Of a stretch of 64,000 nucleotides of DNA, positions 50,234-59,217 are shown piece after piece. Within the stretch, counting starts at the first letter, position 1. Each line of letters opens with the position of its first letter. The notes beneath the pieces are model-generated. The model did no database searches, was not told the origin of the DNA, and was given only the letters and a program-made list of their open reading frames with translations. The stretch comes from Corynebacterium freneyi. GTDB taxonomy: Bacteria > Actinomycetota > Actinomycetes > Mycobacteriales > Mycobacteriaceae. The DNA lies in the NCBI RefSeq assembly GCF_030408835.1, contig NZ_CP047357.1, positions 1,612,001-1,676,000 of the forward strand, written 5' to 3'. The position numbers and the translations under genes were made by a program.

Positions 50234-52510
50234 TCAACGGAACAAGGCCGCAACCGCCCCGATCGCCGAGTCGCCGCCGGACAACGGGTTGTCGTTGACC
50301 ATGTACGTCCAGGTCGAACTGGGTCGGCCCATTCCCTCGGCGTCCAGGTCGACGCCGTCGGCGGTGATGGTCACCTCGCGGAAACTCTCCGCCGCCCGAT
50401 CGACCGCCTCGGCGGCGAGATTCTTGAACGCCGCGATCGCCGCGCGGTGGAACTCGTCGATGGGGCTTTCCTTCGCCAACGCGCGCAAATGCACCGACTC
50501 CCGCAGGTCGTCCAGGTCCGCCAGATGCTCCGACCACCCCAGGTCCAGGTGGTGCAGCGCGATCTCGCGGGCGGCGACGACGGCGACGTCTTCGGGCACG
50601 TCGGCGAGGATCTCCTTCGCGCGCTCGGGCTCGCGCTCCGACAGCTCCCGCCACGCGAGATCCGTGGTGAGCAGACGCTCGCGACGCTCGTCGAGGATCG
50701 CCCGCTGGTCGCCGATGAGCTTGTTGTACTTCCACGTCGTGGCGTGGATGGACAGCATCGTCGCCTCGGTGACGCGCTGGGCGCGATCGACGAAGGCGGC
50801 GGCACGGGCGTCGCGGATGCGGCCGTCGGCCTCCGGCGTGACGGTGAGCTCCTCCCCGGCCCCGCCTTCGACCACCATGTCGTCGTCGAGGGCGACGAAG
50901 AACACGCTGGAACCCGGATCCCCCTGGCGGCCGGCACGTCCGCGCAGCTGGCCATCGAGACGGGCGGTGCGGTGCCGGGCGACGCCGATGACGCACAGGC
51001 CGCCGAGCTCGACGACCTCGTCGCGGTCGGCCTCGTCGCCGCCGCCCAACCGGATGTCGGTGCCGCGGCCGGCCATCTGCGTGGACACGGTCACCCGCCC
51101 CGGGGCACCGGCCTCGGCGATGACGGCGGCCTCCGCCTCGTCGTTCTTGGCGTTGAGCACCGCCGCCTCAATGCCGCGTTCGGCCAGCGCGTCCGCCAGC
51201 CGCTCGGACTCCGCGACGTCGCCGGTGCCCACCAGCACCGGGCGGCGGCGCGAATTGACCTCGATGACCTCGTCGACGACGGCGGCGAACGCGTCTTCGT
51301 GCGTGGCGTAGATCCGGTCGGGTTCATCGTCGCGGATGCAGGGTTCATTCGGGTCGACCACGGAGACGCGCATGCCGTAGAACTCGCGGAACTGGTCGCC
51401 GGCGGCGACGGCGGTGCCGGTCATGCCGCAGGTGATGTCGTAGCGGCCGATCAACTGCTGGATGGTCAGCGTGTCCAGCACGCGACCGCCGCCGGAGACG
51501 TCCAGGCCCTCCTTGGCCTCCACCGCCGCCTGGAGCCCGTCCGGCCAGCGCTGCAGGTCGGCGATGCGGCCCCGCGAGGAATCCACCAGCGCCACCTTGC
51601 CGTCGCGGACGATGTAGTCCACGTCGCGGCGCAGCAGTTCCCGGGCGTGCAGGGCGACGTTGACCTGCACGAGGGTCGTCGAGACGTTGTCCTCGTCGTA
51701 AAGCGATTCGATGCCGAGCAGCCGCTCGACCCGCGCCGCGCCGATGTCGGTGAGAAACACGTTGCGGCGCCCGGCGTCGACGGTGAAGTCATCGCCCTTG
51801 ACCAGCCGACGGACGATGTCGGTGATGCGACCCGCCGGAGCATCCCCCTCCGCCGAACCGGCCAGGACCAGGGGAACCAGCGCCTCGTCGACGAGCACCG
51901 AATCGGCCTCGTCGACGATGGCCACGCGCGCCGGCTGCTGCACGCGGTCGGCGACGTCGATGGCGCAGCGATCGCGCAGCACGTCGAAACCGAGCTCGTT
52001 GACGGCGATGAACACCACGTCGGCCGCATAGGCACGGCGCCGGGCCGCGGCGTCGTCGGACTCGTGGACCGACGCGGCGGTCAGCCCCAGAAACTCGAAG
52101 ATCGGCCCCATCCACTCGGCGTCGCGGCGGGCGAGATACGAATTCACCGTCACCGAATGCACGCGCTCGCCGCGCAACGCGAACCCGGCGCCGGCCAGCG
52201 CACCGGACAGGGTCTTGCCCTCGCCGGTGGCCATCTGCACCACGTCGCCCTCCAGCAGACGCAGCGCGCCCTGCAGCTGGACATCGAACGGACGCAGACC
52301 GATGGCGCGTTCGGCGACCTCGCGCAGGCAGGCCAGAAGCTCGGGCGCATCATCGCGATTGTCGCGGGCACGGGCCACCAGGTCGGCGTCGGAAAGCCCC
52401 TTCAGCTCGGGCTCGAGCTCCGCGGCCCGCGCCACCAGCGACACGCTGCGCTTCTGGTCGCGGCTCTGCTTGCCGCCGAGTGCCTTCCAAAACCAGTTCA
52501 TTCCGGCCAC
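50234..52510 (-). CDS. secA2: Accessory secretion ATPase SecA2
   Basis: 758 residues, shorter than SecA1 (~840), lacking the C-terminal linker/zinc tail. N-terminus NWFWKALGGKQSRDQKRS is typical of corynebacterial/mycobacterial SecA2. Motor motifs: QMATGEGKTLSG (Walker A), FDVLRDRCAID, VDEADSVLVDEALVPLVL (DEAD), then PPXD/helical scaffold and NBD2 with STQMAGRGTDIRLGG and QLRGRAGRQGDPGSS. It drives export of a small subset of proteins through SecYEG. I chose the GTG at 52510 (VAGMNWFWKALGG) with GGAGG 5 nt upstream over the ATG at 52501. A TAGGGT -10 lies at 52595-52590. Directly upstream of odhI on the same strand. A motif copy (51694) encodes SLYDE. Confidence 0.94.
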   Translation of the reverse strand: MAGMNWFWKALGGKQSRDQKRSVSLVARAAELEPELKGLSDADLVARARDNRDDAPELLACLREVAERAIGLRPFDVQLQGALRLLEGDVVQMATGEGKTLSGALAGAGFALRGERVHSVTVNSYLARRDAEWMGPIFEFLGLTAASVHESDDAAARRRAYAADVVFIAVNELGFDVLRDRCAIDVADRVQQPARVAIVDEADSVLVDEALVPLVLAGSAEGDAPAGRITDIVRRLVKGDDFTVDAGRRNVFLTDIGAARVERLLGIESLYDEDNVSTTLVQVNVALHARELLRRDVDYIVRDGKVALVDSSRGRIADLQRWPDGLQAAVEAKEGLDVSGGGRVLDTLTIQQLIGRYDITCGMTGTAVAAGDQFREFYGMRVSVVDPNEPCIRDDEPDRIYATHEDAFAAVVDEVIEVNSRRRPVLVGTGDVAESERLADALAERGIEAAVLNAKNDEAEAAVIAEAGAPGRVTVSTQMAGRGTDIRLGGGDEADRDEVVELGGLCVIGVARHRTARLDGQLRGRAGRQGDPGSSVFFVALDDDMVVEGGAGEELTVTPEADGRIRDARAAAFVDRAQRVTEATMLSIHATTWKYNKLIGDQRAILDERRERLLTTDLAWRELSEREPERAKEILADVPEDVAVVAAREIALHHLDLGWSEHLADLDDLRESVHLRALAKESPIDEFHRAAIAAFKNLAAEAVDRAAESFREVTITADGVDLDAEGMGRPSSTWTYMVNDNPLSGGDSAIGAVAALFR

Positions 52511-52677
52511 GTGAGCCTCCATCCGCTCGACATCCGCGCGACGACGACCGCGCGACCGACGCACCCGGCACGGGTCCTTACTCCGCCCCACCCTAACGCA
52601 CCCCGCGGATCGGCCGGTCTGGCAATCTTGGGGGGAAAGACACCCGACGACTCAACGATGAGAAAGTGGAGGCCACC

Positions 52678-53154
52678 ATGGGCGACGCCCAGTTCATCCC
52701 CACCGCCGACCTGGTCGACGAGATCGGCGCGCACGTGCGCAGCTGCGATACCCAGTTCCGCGACATCGGCGGCAAGCGCGAATTCTGCGGCCGCATTTCC
52801 ACCGTCCGCTGCTTCCAGGACAACGCGCTGCTCAAGGCGGTGCTGTCGGAGGACTCCGACGGTGGCGTGCTGGTCATCGACGGTTCCGGTTCGCTGCACA
52901 CCGCCCTGGTCGGCGACGTCATCGCCGGGCTGGGCCGCGATCACGGCTGGGCCGGCGTCATCGTCCACGGTGCGGTGCGCGACTCGAAGCTCATCGGCGA
53001 GATGGACTTCGGCTGCAAGGCGCTGGGCACCAACCCCCGCAAGTCCACCAAGACCGGCTCCGGCGAGCGAGACGTCGTGGTCAGCTTCGGCGGCGTCGAT
53101 TTCGTGCCGGGCGACATGGTCTACGCCGATTCCGACGGCATCGTGGTGCGGTAG
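52678..53154 (+). CDS. rraA: RraA family protein (putative HMG aldolase / RNase E regulator)
   Basis: 158 residues. The RraA core is visible as [90 protein letters not shown] and [11 protein letters not shown]. The GAVRD motif provides the Arg/Asp of class II 4-hydroxy-4-methyl-2-oxoglutarate aldolase; in E. coli RraA instead inhibits RNase E. Which applies here is undetermined. ATG 52678 has GGAGG 5 nt upstream. It is divergent from secA2 and followed 2 bp later by the lysozyme gene. Confidence 0.93.
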   Translation: MGDAQFIPTADLVDEIGAHVRSCDTQFRDIGGKREFCGRISTVRCFQDNALLKAVLSEDSDGGVLVIDGSGSLHTALVGDVIAGLGRDHGWAGVIVHGAVRDSKLIGEMDFGCKALGTNPRKSTKTGSGERDVVVSFGGVDFVPGDMVYADSDGIVVR

Positions 53155-53156
53155 GC

Positions 53157-53846
53157 ATGCGCGGCGTCGGCACCGGTTTCGTCACCGGCGTCGACGTCAG
53201 CCAGTGGCAGGATGGGCTGCGCCTGTCGCGGGCGGCGGAGGCCGGGCACCGGTTCGCGATCGTCCGCGCCTGCGACGGCACGTACCCCGACCCGGTTTTC
53301 GCCTCGCACGTCGCCGACGCGCGGGCGTCGGGGCTGGTCGTCGGGGCGTATTGGTATGTGCGCCATCCCCGGGAGGGGACGTCGTTCCGGCAGCAGGCGC
53401 GGGTCGTCGCGGGCCAGCTCGGGTCGGTTTACGGTTCCTTGCTTGACGACGCCCCGGCCGTCTGGCTCGACGTCGAAACCGCGCCGCATCGCCTCGACGC
53501 CGATGATGTGGCGGAGGCGGCCCGGGCGCTGGACGAGGTTGGGGTGCGGTGCGCGGGGATTTACACGACGCGGTCCTACTGGCGTCTGCGCAGCTTCCCC
53601 GACATCGGCGGTGGACTGTGGTTGGCGCAGTGGCCCGACGACGTCCGCGATGTCTCGGAGGTCGGCGACGACCGTGGCGAGGGAGCCGCCGGGTACCCGG
53701 GCGACGATCACCGGGCGTGGCGGCCCTTCCGGGGCCGAACCCCCGACCTGTGGCAATTCACGGATCGGGGGTCGGTGGCGGGGTTCGACGTCGACGTCAA
53801 CGCATTCCGCGGCGATGTCGACGACCTCAAACGGCTGCTCGCCTAG
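53157..53846 (+). CDS. GH25 family lysozyme-like protein without signal peptide
   Basis: 229 residues. The GH25 (Chalaropsis/Cellosyl) barrel is recognisable: GVDVSQWQDGLRLSRAAEAGHRFAIVRACDGTYPDPVFASHVADARASGLVVGAYWYVR, then VWLDVETAPHRL (Asp and Glu of the active site), AGIYTTRSYWR, and terminal LWQFTDRGSVAGFDVDVNAFRGD. Full-length catalytic domain. The N-terminus (MRGVGTGFVTGVDVSQ) has no secretion signal and no in-frame upstream start fits, since rraA ends 2 bp before it. It could be exported by SecA2, act in lysis, or have another substrate. Its stop overlaps the stop of the convergent DinB gene. A motif copy lies at 53441. Confidence 0.9.
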   Translation: MRGVGTGFVTGVDVSQWQDGLRLSRAAEAGHRFAIVRACDGTYPDPVFASHVADARASGLVVGAYWYVRHPREGTSFRQQARVVAGQLGSVYGSLLDDAPAVWLDVETAPHRLDADDVAEAARALDEVGVRCAGIYTTRSYWRLRSFPDIGGGLWLAQWPDDVRDVSEVGDDRGEGAAGYPGDDHRAWRPFRGRTPDLWQFTDRGSVAGFDVDVNAFRGDVDDLKRLLA

Positions 53847-54406
53847 TTGGCAGCCGAGACGGACCACTGCGGGTCGCGGCCGATGAACGCCATGAGACGA
53901 TCAACCGGATCGTCGGAGTCGGTCTCCACGGCCGGGCCGAAGTGGCCGGACTCCCGGAGGCCGTCGCCCATCGCGGCCAGGCCCTCGCGCACGCCGGTGG
54001 CGTAGGGGCCGGAAAGGTGAATCTCGACGTCGGCCGAGCGGGCGAGGTCCCACGTGTGCATGAAGATGTCCGCCGTGTACAGGCGGTCGATGGCCTCGTC
54101 GAGACGCATGCCGGCGAAATCGCCGGACTCGATGATGGCCCCGGCCCGGTCACGGTCATCGAGAATGGCCTGCACCTCGACGGTGCGCAGACGCCAACGC
54201 TCGGCGAGACCGCGCGACGGAATGTCCGACAGGGTCGGGCCACCCCAGGACTCGAGCGCCGCCGGGAACCAGGCGAGCAGGTGCTCGACGATGTCACCGG
54301 CCGTCCACTCCGGCACGGGAGTGGGCGCGCCCCACTTGGTGACGCGGTCGGCGACGGCGGCGAAGTCGCGCGCGACGTTTTCGTGGCGGGTAGAGATCTC
54401 GGTCAA
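53843..54406 (-). CDS. DinB-fold metal-binding protein, TIGR03086/mycothiol-transferase-like
   Basis: 187 residues. The helical bundle begins EISTRHENVARDFAAVADRVTKWGAPTPVPEWTAGDIVEHLLAWFPAAL; His of VEHL, a second His in DIFMHTWDLARS and Asp/Glu residues form the likely metal site. This fold includes mycothiol-dependent enzymes such as maleylpyruvate isomerase; the substrate is unknown. The start is TTG at 54406 with a very strong AGGAGG 5 nt upstream. It ends convergently with the lysozyme gene, overlapping by 4 bp. Confidence 0.87.
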   Translation of the reverse strand: MTEISTRHENVARDFAAVADRVTKWGAPTPVPEWTAGDIVEHLLAWFPAALESWGGPTLSDIPSRGLAERWRLRTVEVQAILDDRDRAGAIIESGDFAGMRLDEAIDRLYTADIFMHTWDLARSADVEIHLSGPYATGVREGLAAMGDGLRESGHFGPAVETDSDDPVDRLMAFIGRDPQWSVSAAN

Positions 54407-54684
54407 CTGTGCCTCCTATGATCGCCGGGACGGGCTGGTGCGTGACCGGTCGCGATGGGTGCCGCGGCCGCTATCCGCGGTCTGTTCCGACGTATTTCCC
54501 CGCCGGGCGGCGGGTGGATGGTTACGAAGAATAGCGCTAACGATAGCCATTCCCGTCGGCTTTTCCGAAACGCCGCACCTGTAAACCCGTCGATCGTTGT
54601 CATATCAAGGGAACAGACGCCGATTTCGATGTGGCGCCACCCCGGCCGTCCGCGCCCCTCCCGTCACGGCACCGACGACGAAAA
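54407..54684. other. Non-coding region upstream of the DinB gene
   Basis: No convincing ORF. It should carry the DinB-gene promoter on the minus strand; several A+T-rich patches (54525-54545, 54596-54610) are present but I cannot assign a clear -35/-10 pair. Confidence 0.35.
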
Positions 54685-54713
54685 ACCCGGTGGAGATGAT
54701 CTCTCCACCGGGT
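54685..54713 (-). terminator. Rho-independent terminator of tRNA-Pro
   Basis: ACCCGGTGGAGA / TCTCCACCGGGT, 12-bp stem with TGATC loop. AAAAA on the left gives a U-run on the minus strand, ~30 bp after the tRNA. Confidence 0.9.
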
Positions 54714-54743
54714 CGCAGTCGTGACGTACTGCAGTCGAAACGC

Positions 54744-54820
54744 TGGTCGGACTGACAGGATTTGAACCTGCGACCCCCTCACCCCCAGTGAGGTGCGCTA
54801 CCAAGCTGCGCCACAGTCCG
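54744..54820 (-). tRNA. tRNA-Pro (anticodon GGG)
   Basis: 77 nt including an encoded CCA. Acceptor CGGACTG pairs with CAGTCCG, discriminator A. The anticodon stem-loop holds ..ACTGGGGGT.., giving GGG, and the T arm contains GGTTCAAATCC. It lies on the minus strand between the SNF2 helicase and its terminator. Confidence 0.97.
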
Positions 54821-54874
54821 CCGCTGCCGTTCAACGGCAACTGCCACAGATTACAACATTGTCGGCAGTGTGGG

Positions 54875-57595
54875 CTAATCCGCAGGTCGTGGCGGGTTTG
54901 CCGGAGTCTCCCCCGCCAACCGTTCCCGCTCCGCCGCGATGATCTCGCGGGCCAGCTCCGCCTCGGACACGTCGTACGCCTCGGGTGCGGCGTCGGCCGT
55001 GGTGGACACCCGCACCAGCTCGTCGAAAAGCTGCATTTTGCGGGCGAGAATCTCCACGATCCGGGCGTCGACGGAATCCTCCAGCAACAACCTGTGCACC
55101 TGCACCGACTCCAACTGGCCCATCCGGTGCGCGCGGGCGATGGCCTGCCACTCCGTCGTCGGCTTCAACTGCGGCTCGCAGATGACCACCACCGACGCGG
55201 CCTGGATGTTCAGGCCCACGCCGCCGGCGACGATCTGCGACACCAGCACCGCACCACCATCGGCGGCGGAGAACTCGTCGACCAGCTCCTGGCGCCGCGC
55301 CGCGGGCACATCGCCCGTCAGCGGCCCCACCGCGACCTCCCCCAACTCGCCCATCACGGCGTCGAGCACGTCCCGGAAATGCGAAAACACGATCACCCGG
55401 CGACCGTTGTCGCGCGCCTCCCCGGCGATGTCGACCAGCCGCTCCATCTTCGCCGACCCCGCGCCCGCCGCAAATGCCGCCCGGCGCATGGCCATGAAGT
55501 TCCCCTCGTCGACGGCCGTGCGGTAGGCGGCCTCGTCGGCGTCGGTGGCCTCCACCCAATCGTCGACTTCCACCAGCGCGGGCAGCTCGTCGAGCACGTC
55601 CGCCTGATTGCGCCGCAGGTAGACGGGCGCGACCAGCTCGCGGAACTTCGCCGCCGGCAGTTCGGCCTCCCCCTCCAGCAGGTCGGGACGCAGGTAGCGC
55701 ACCAGCGTCCGAAATTCGTCGATGCGATTTTCCAGCGCCGTACCCGTCAGCAGGATCGCACCGTCCACCTGCCCGATCACCTCGGCCAGCAGTTGGGATC
55801 GCTTCGCCCCGGGGTTCTTGATGTAGTGCGCCTCGTCGACGACCACGCACGCCAACCCGGGGCACGCCAGCACCCGGTCCCGCACCGCGGCCAGGGTCCC
55901 GTAGGTGGTCACGGCGACTCCCCCTCGCACCAGCCATTCGTCGACGGCCAGATCGCGCGCCTGCCCGTGCAGACGGTGGGCCTCCAGCCGCGATTTCGAT
56001 TCGATCTCGCGCATCCAGTTCGACACCACCGCCGCCGGGCACACCACCAGGAAATGCGTCTTATCCCGGGCATGCAGGTGCGTCAGCGCCGCCAGCGCCT
56101 CGATGGTCTTGCCCAGGCCCATCTCGTCGCCGATGAGCACCTTGCCCTGCACCAGCGCGAACCGCGCCGCGAAATCCTGGTACCCGCGCAGCGACGCCTT
56201 CAGGTACCCGGTGTCCAGGTCCATGCCGCGAATCGCCGCGACGATCTCCTCCGGCAGGTCGCCGTGGACCCGGTCGCCGTCGTCGGGCAGCAACCCCAGT
56301 TGCGCGGCCAGCGCCTGGTAGTCGGCGGGGCGGGCGCGGAAGTCGGCCCACAGCTCGTCGTCGGGGGCGTCCGGTGCCACGCCCGCGTCCTCGTCGGCCG
56401 CCGCGGCATCCGCGCCGACCTGCTTTCCGACGGCCCCACCGAGCGCCCGCGCCAGCCTCAGGACCCGTGCGACCGCACCGCGAAACTCGGGGATGCCGTG
56501 GCCGGGGGTCGGGAAGACCATCACGTCGCCCACGCCCGGGGCCATCACCGGCGCCAACGCCCCCAACGCCACCGCCGCCGCGGATCCGTCCGGGCCGCGC
56601 AGGGGGCCGCGAGTGATCTCCCATCGTCGCAACGCCCGCAGGACGTCGGTGGCCTGCGGCGTGGGCTGCGCGGGATCCAGGTGCAGGGGTTGATCGTCCA
56701 TCGTCTGTTGCCGCAGCGTCTGCGCCGCTCCCAGCAACTTGCGGGCCGAATCCGCGCCGATGCCGGGCACCTCCGTCAACGACGCACCGGCCCGCAGCAC
56801 CGCGCCGACGGTGTGCAAACCCGCCTCCTCGATCGGGGCGATGCGCAGCCGGTCGCGGGTGACGTCGCGCAACGCCGACACGTCGAGCCCCGCCAACAGT
56901 TCGTCGGTGGCCACGGTGCGCAGGCGCTCGCCCGCCGCGATGGCCGCCAGACGCGCGGTGCGCTCCGCCTCCAATGCGCCGGACAACGTCGACAACGCAC
57001 CGGGCAGGGCGGCGACGTCCGCGCCGGACACCAGCTCCGGTTCGCCGAGGTCATCCGGCAGTCCGTCGGAAAGCACCGCCATGACGCCCACGTCCGGGTA
57101 CATCAAGTCGGTGGGCACCAACTGCGGCGCCGCGCCGGCCGCCTCCTGCTCCAGCCTGTCGAGCAAGGTCGGCACGTCGCGCCGCCGCACCCGCTCGACG
57201 ACATCGCGCAGATACGCCACCGCCCGATCGGCCGTGGCGCGCGCCTCCGCCCGCGAGAAGAACCGCCGCCATCCCTCGGCCGCCCACGTCTCGCGCACGG
57301 CCGTCGCGGCGGGCCCCGCCAATTCCTCGACGAGCCGGGCCTCCTCCACCCCGATGCCGGCCAACCACCGGTGCCGCACGATCTCGCCCGAGCGCAGCAG
57401 CGCCGCGCCGTCGACCGGCAGCACGCGCCACGCGACCTCACCGTCGATCTTCACCGGCACCGTCCGGGAGCACAGCTCCGACGCCGCCTGCCCGGCGGAC
57501 GCCGCGATCCGCGCCCTCCCGTCGAGCACCCGCGCCGCCTGCCCGGACCAGCGGCGGACAAGGTCGATCGACTCGCGTGCGGCGGGAGCATTCAT
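54875..57595 (-). CDS. SNF2-family helicase with N-terminal helix-hairpin-helix region
   Basis: 906 residues. The first ~430 residues are an actinobacterial-specific region containing a helix-hairpin-helix-like element (LTEVPGIGADSARKLLGAAQTL, ~275-296). The SNF2 ATPase follows: LRGYQDFAARFALVQGKVLIGDEMGLGKTIEALAAL (Walker A ~490), VVDEAHYIKNPGAKRS (II), LLTGTALENRIDEF (III), and the second lobe with VIVFSHFRDVLDAV, GGAVLVSQIVAGGVGLNIQAASVVVICEPQLKPTTEWQAIARAHRMGQLESV. Probably a DNA translocase acting on structured or protein-bound DNA. The ATG is 7 nt after TAGAGT (57608-57603, minus), so a leaderless message is likely. Motif variant at 55022. Confidence 0.9.
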   Translation of the reverse strand: MNAPAARESIDLVRRWSGQAARVLDGRARIAASAGQAASELCSRTVPVKIDGEVAWRVLPVDGAALLRSGEIVRHRWLAGIGVEEARLVEELAGPAATAVRETWAAEGWRRFFSRAEARATADRAVAYLRDVVERVRRRDVPTLLDRLEQEAAGAAPQLVPTDLMYPDVGVMAVLSDGLPDDLGEPELVSGADVAALPGALSTLSGALEAERTARLAAIAAGERLRTVATDELLAGLDVSALRDVTRDRLRIAPIEEAGLHTVGAVLRAGASLTEVPGIGADSARKLLGAAQTLRQQTMDDQPLHLDPAQPTPQATDVLRALRRWEITRGPLRGPDGSAAAVALGALAPVMAPGVGDVMVFPTPGHGIPEFRGAVARVLRLARALGGAVGKQVGADAAAADEDAGVAPDAPDDELWADFRARPADYQALAAQLGLLPDDGDRVHGDLPEEIVAAIRGMDLDTGYLKASLRGYQDFAARFALVQGKVLIGDEMGLGKTIEALAALTHLHARDKTHFLVVCPAAVVSNWMREIESKSRLEAHRLHGQARDLAVDEWLVRGGVAVTTYGTLAAVRDRVLACPGLACVVVDEAHYIKNPGAKRSQLLAEVIGQVDGAILLTGTALENRIDEFRTLVRYLRPDLLEGEAELPAAKFRELVAPVYLRRNQADVLDELPALVEVDDWVEATDADEAAYRTAVDEGNFMAMRRAAFAAGAGSAKMERLVDIAGEARDNGRRVIVFSHFRDVLDAVMGELGEVAVGPLTGDVPAARRQELVDEFSAADGGAVLVSQIVAGGVGLNIQAASVVVICEPQLKPTTEWQAIARAHRMGQLESVQVHRLLLEDSVDARIVEILARKMQLFDELVRVSTTADAAPEAYDVSEAELAREIIAAERERLAGETPANPPRPAD

Positions 57596-57602
57596 GCCGC
57601 CG

Positions 57603-57608
57603 ACTCTA
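57603..57608 (-). promoter_or_regulatory. -10 box of leaderless SNF2 promoter
   Basis: TAGAGT on the minus strand ends 7 nt before the ATG. The plus-strand TACCCT near 57648 may serve the divergent MEMO gene. Confidence 0.4.
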
Positions 57609-57675
57609 TCGCCCGGCGCGGATCACCCGCGTCCGCGACCGGACGTACCCTGGAGGCATCGGAGGTGCCCCCCCC

Positions 57676-59217
57676 ATGTTCTCCCACCGACAGCCACACC
57701 CGGCCGACCCGATGGTCCGCCCCGCCGCCGTCGCCGGAATGTTCTACCCCGCCGACCCGACGGCGTTGCGCACGCAGGTCGAACAGTTGCTTGCGACGCA
57801 CTCGTCTGCGCTTGACGACGGCCCGCCGCCCCGCGCCGTCATCGCCCCGCATGCCGGCTACGTCTATTCCGGAAAAGTCGCCGCGTCTGCGTATTCGCTG
57901 CTCCGCCGGGCGCTGGCCGACGGTCGTTTCCGCCGTGCCGCGGTGATCGGCCCCGCCCATCGCGTACCCGTGCGCGGCGTCACCGATGCCGGGGTGTCGG
58001 CATTCGAGACTCCGCTGGGCGCGGTGACCGTTCCGGACGGGCTGCTGCCCACGTTGCGCGCGCGACTGGCCGACACGTTCCCCGATCTGCTGGTGACCTC
58101 GCCCGGCGTCCACGCCCACGAGCACTCCGTCGAGGTGCACCTGCCGTTCCTGCAGGTGCTGGCACCGCAGCTGCCCGTGTTGCCGCTGGTCGCCGGCGAT
58201 GCCACGGTGGCGGAGATGACCGAACTCGTCGCGGCGATCCTGTCCGACGACGACACGCTGCTGATCGTCAGCTCGGACCTGTCCCACTTCCTGCCCGTCG
58301 ACGACGCCGTGGCCGTGGATTCCGACACCCTCGACCGGATCGTCGCCCTGAAGGCCCCGCTGCCGCCGAGGTCGGCGTGCGGCGCCATCCCCATCAACGG
58401 TCTGCTCGGATTCGCCCGGCGCGCCGGGTGGTCGGCGGAGGTGGTCGATCGGGCGACGTCGGCGGATGCGCCCGACGGCGACCCGCACCGCGTGGTGGGC
58501 TATCCGGCCGTGCGCTTCGACCCCCTCGGCCCGCGGCTGCCCGCCTATGCCCGCGCGGTGCTCGAGCACCGGTTGGCCGGCGGCCCCGACCCGTCCGACC
58601 CCGCCGCCGGGTTCGCCGATCTCATCGGCCACCCGTGGTTGTCGGACGACGGCGCGTCCTTCGTCACCCTCACCGTCGACGGGCGGCTGCGCGGCTGCAT
58701 CGGGTCGCTTTCGGCCACGCGGCCGCTGGGCGCGGACATCGCCGCCCACGCCGTTGACGCCGCCCTGCGCGACCCCCGCTTCCCCGACGTCACCGCCGAG
58801 GAGCTGCCGGACATCCGCATCGAGGTCTCCGTGCTCTCGGCCCCCGAACCCGTCGCCGCGTCCTCCGAGGCCGAGGCCATCGCGGCGCTGCGCCCCCACG
58901 TCGACGGGGCGATCCTTGCGGGTACCCCGCTCGACTCCGCCGACCCCGCCCGGTCGGGCATGGGCGCGTTCCGCATGCGCCTCGACCCGCCCCGCCGCTC
59001 CCCGAGCAGCGGCACATTCCTGCCCCAGGTGTGGGACCAGCTGCCGGACCCGACGGAGTTCATCCGCCATCTCAAGGCCAAGGCCGGTCTCGTCGCCGGA
59101 CCCCGCGACACCGGGTGGGGCGCCGACTGGCGCCTGAGCCGGTACACCGTCGATTCGTGGGAGGAACCGGCCTCGCCCGAGCAGGGCGTCGCCTTCGGGG
59201 AGGGCGAACCGCGATGA
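57676..59217 (+). CDS. amrB: MEMO1-AMMECR1 fusion (AmmeMemoRadiSam system proteins B and A)
   Basis: 513 residues joining two conserved modules of unknown biochemistry. MEMO1 domain (~12-280): RPAAVAGMFYPADPTALRTQVEQLL, APHAGYVYSGKVAASAYSLL, VIGPAHRVPVRGV, HAHEHSVEVHLPFLQVL and IVSSDLSHFLPV, with the conserved His/Asp/Cys positions (CGAIPINGLL). AMMECR1 domain (~300-505): GASFVTLTVDGRLRGCIGSLSATRPLGADIAAHAVDAALRDPRFPDVTAEELPDIRIEVSVLS. In other genomes these are often separate genes clustered with a radical SAM enzyme; here that gene follows with ATGA overlap. ATG 57676 follows GGAGG. A motif copy (57810) encodes ALDD. Confidence 0.94.
   Translation: MFSHRQPHPADPMVRPAAVAGMFYPADPTALRTQVEQLLATHSSALDDGPPPRAVIAPHAGYVYSGKVAASAYSLLRRALADGRFRRAAVIGPAHRVPVRGVTDAGVSAFETPLGAVTVPDGLLPTLRARLADTFPDLLVTSPGVHAHEHSVEVHLPFLQVLAPQLPVLPLVAGDATVAEMTELVAAILSDDDTLLIVSSDLSHFLPVDDAVAVDSDTLDRIVALKAPLPPRSACGAIPINGLLGFARRAGWSAEVVDRATSADAPDGDPHRVVGYPAVRFDPLGPRLPAYARAVLEHRLAGGPDPSDPAAGFADLIGHPWLSDDGASFVTLTVDGRLRGCIGSLSATRPLGADIAAHAVDAALRDPRFPDVTAEELPDIRIEVSVLSAPEPVAASSEAEAIAALRPHVDGAILAGTPLDSADPARSGMGAFRMRLDPPRRSPSSGTFLPQVWDQLPDPTEFIRHLKAKAGLVAGPRDTGWGADWRLSRYTVDSWEEPASPEQGVAFGEGEPR

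Noticed and set aside
53157-53846. Prophage remnant suggested by the lysozyme
   Set aside because: Flanking genes (rraA, secA2, DinB) are chromosomal housekeeping genes and no integrase, holin or structural gene is present.
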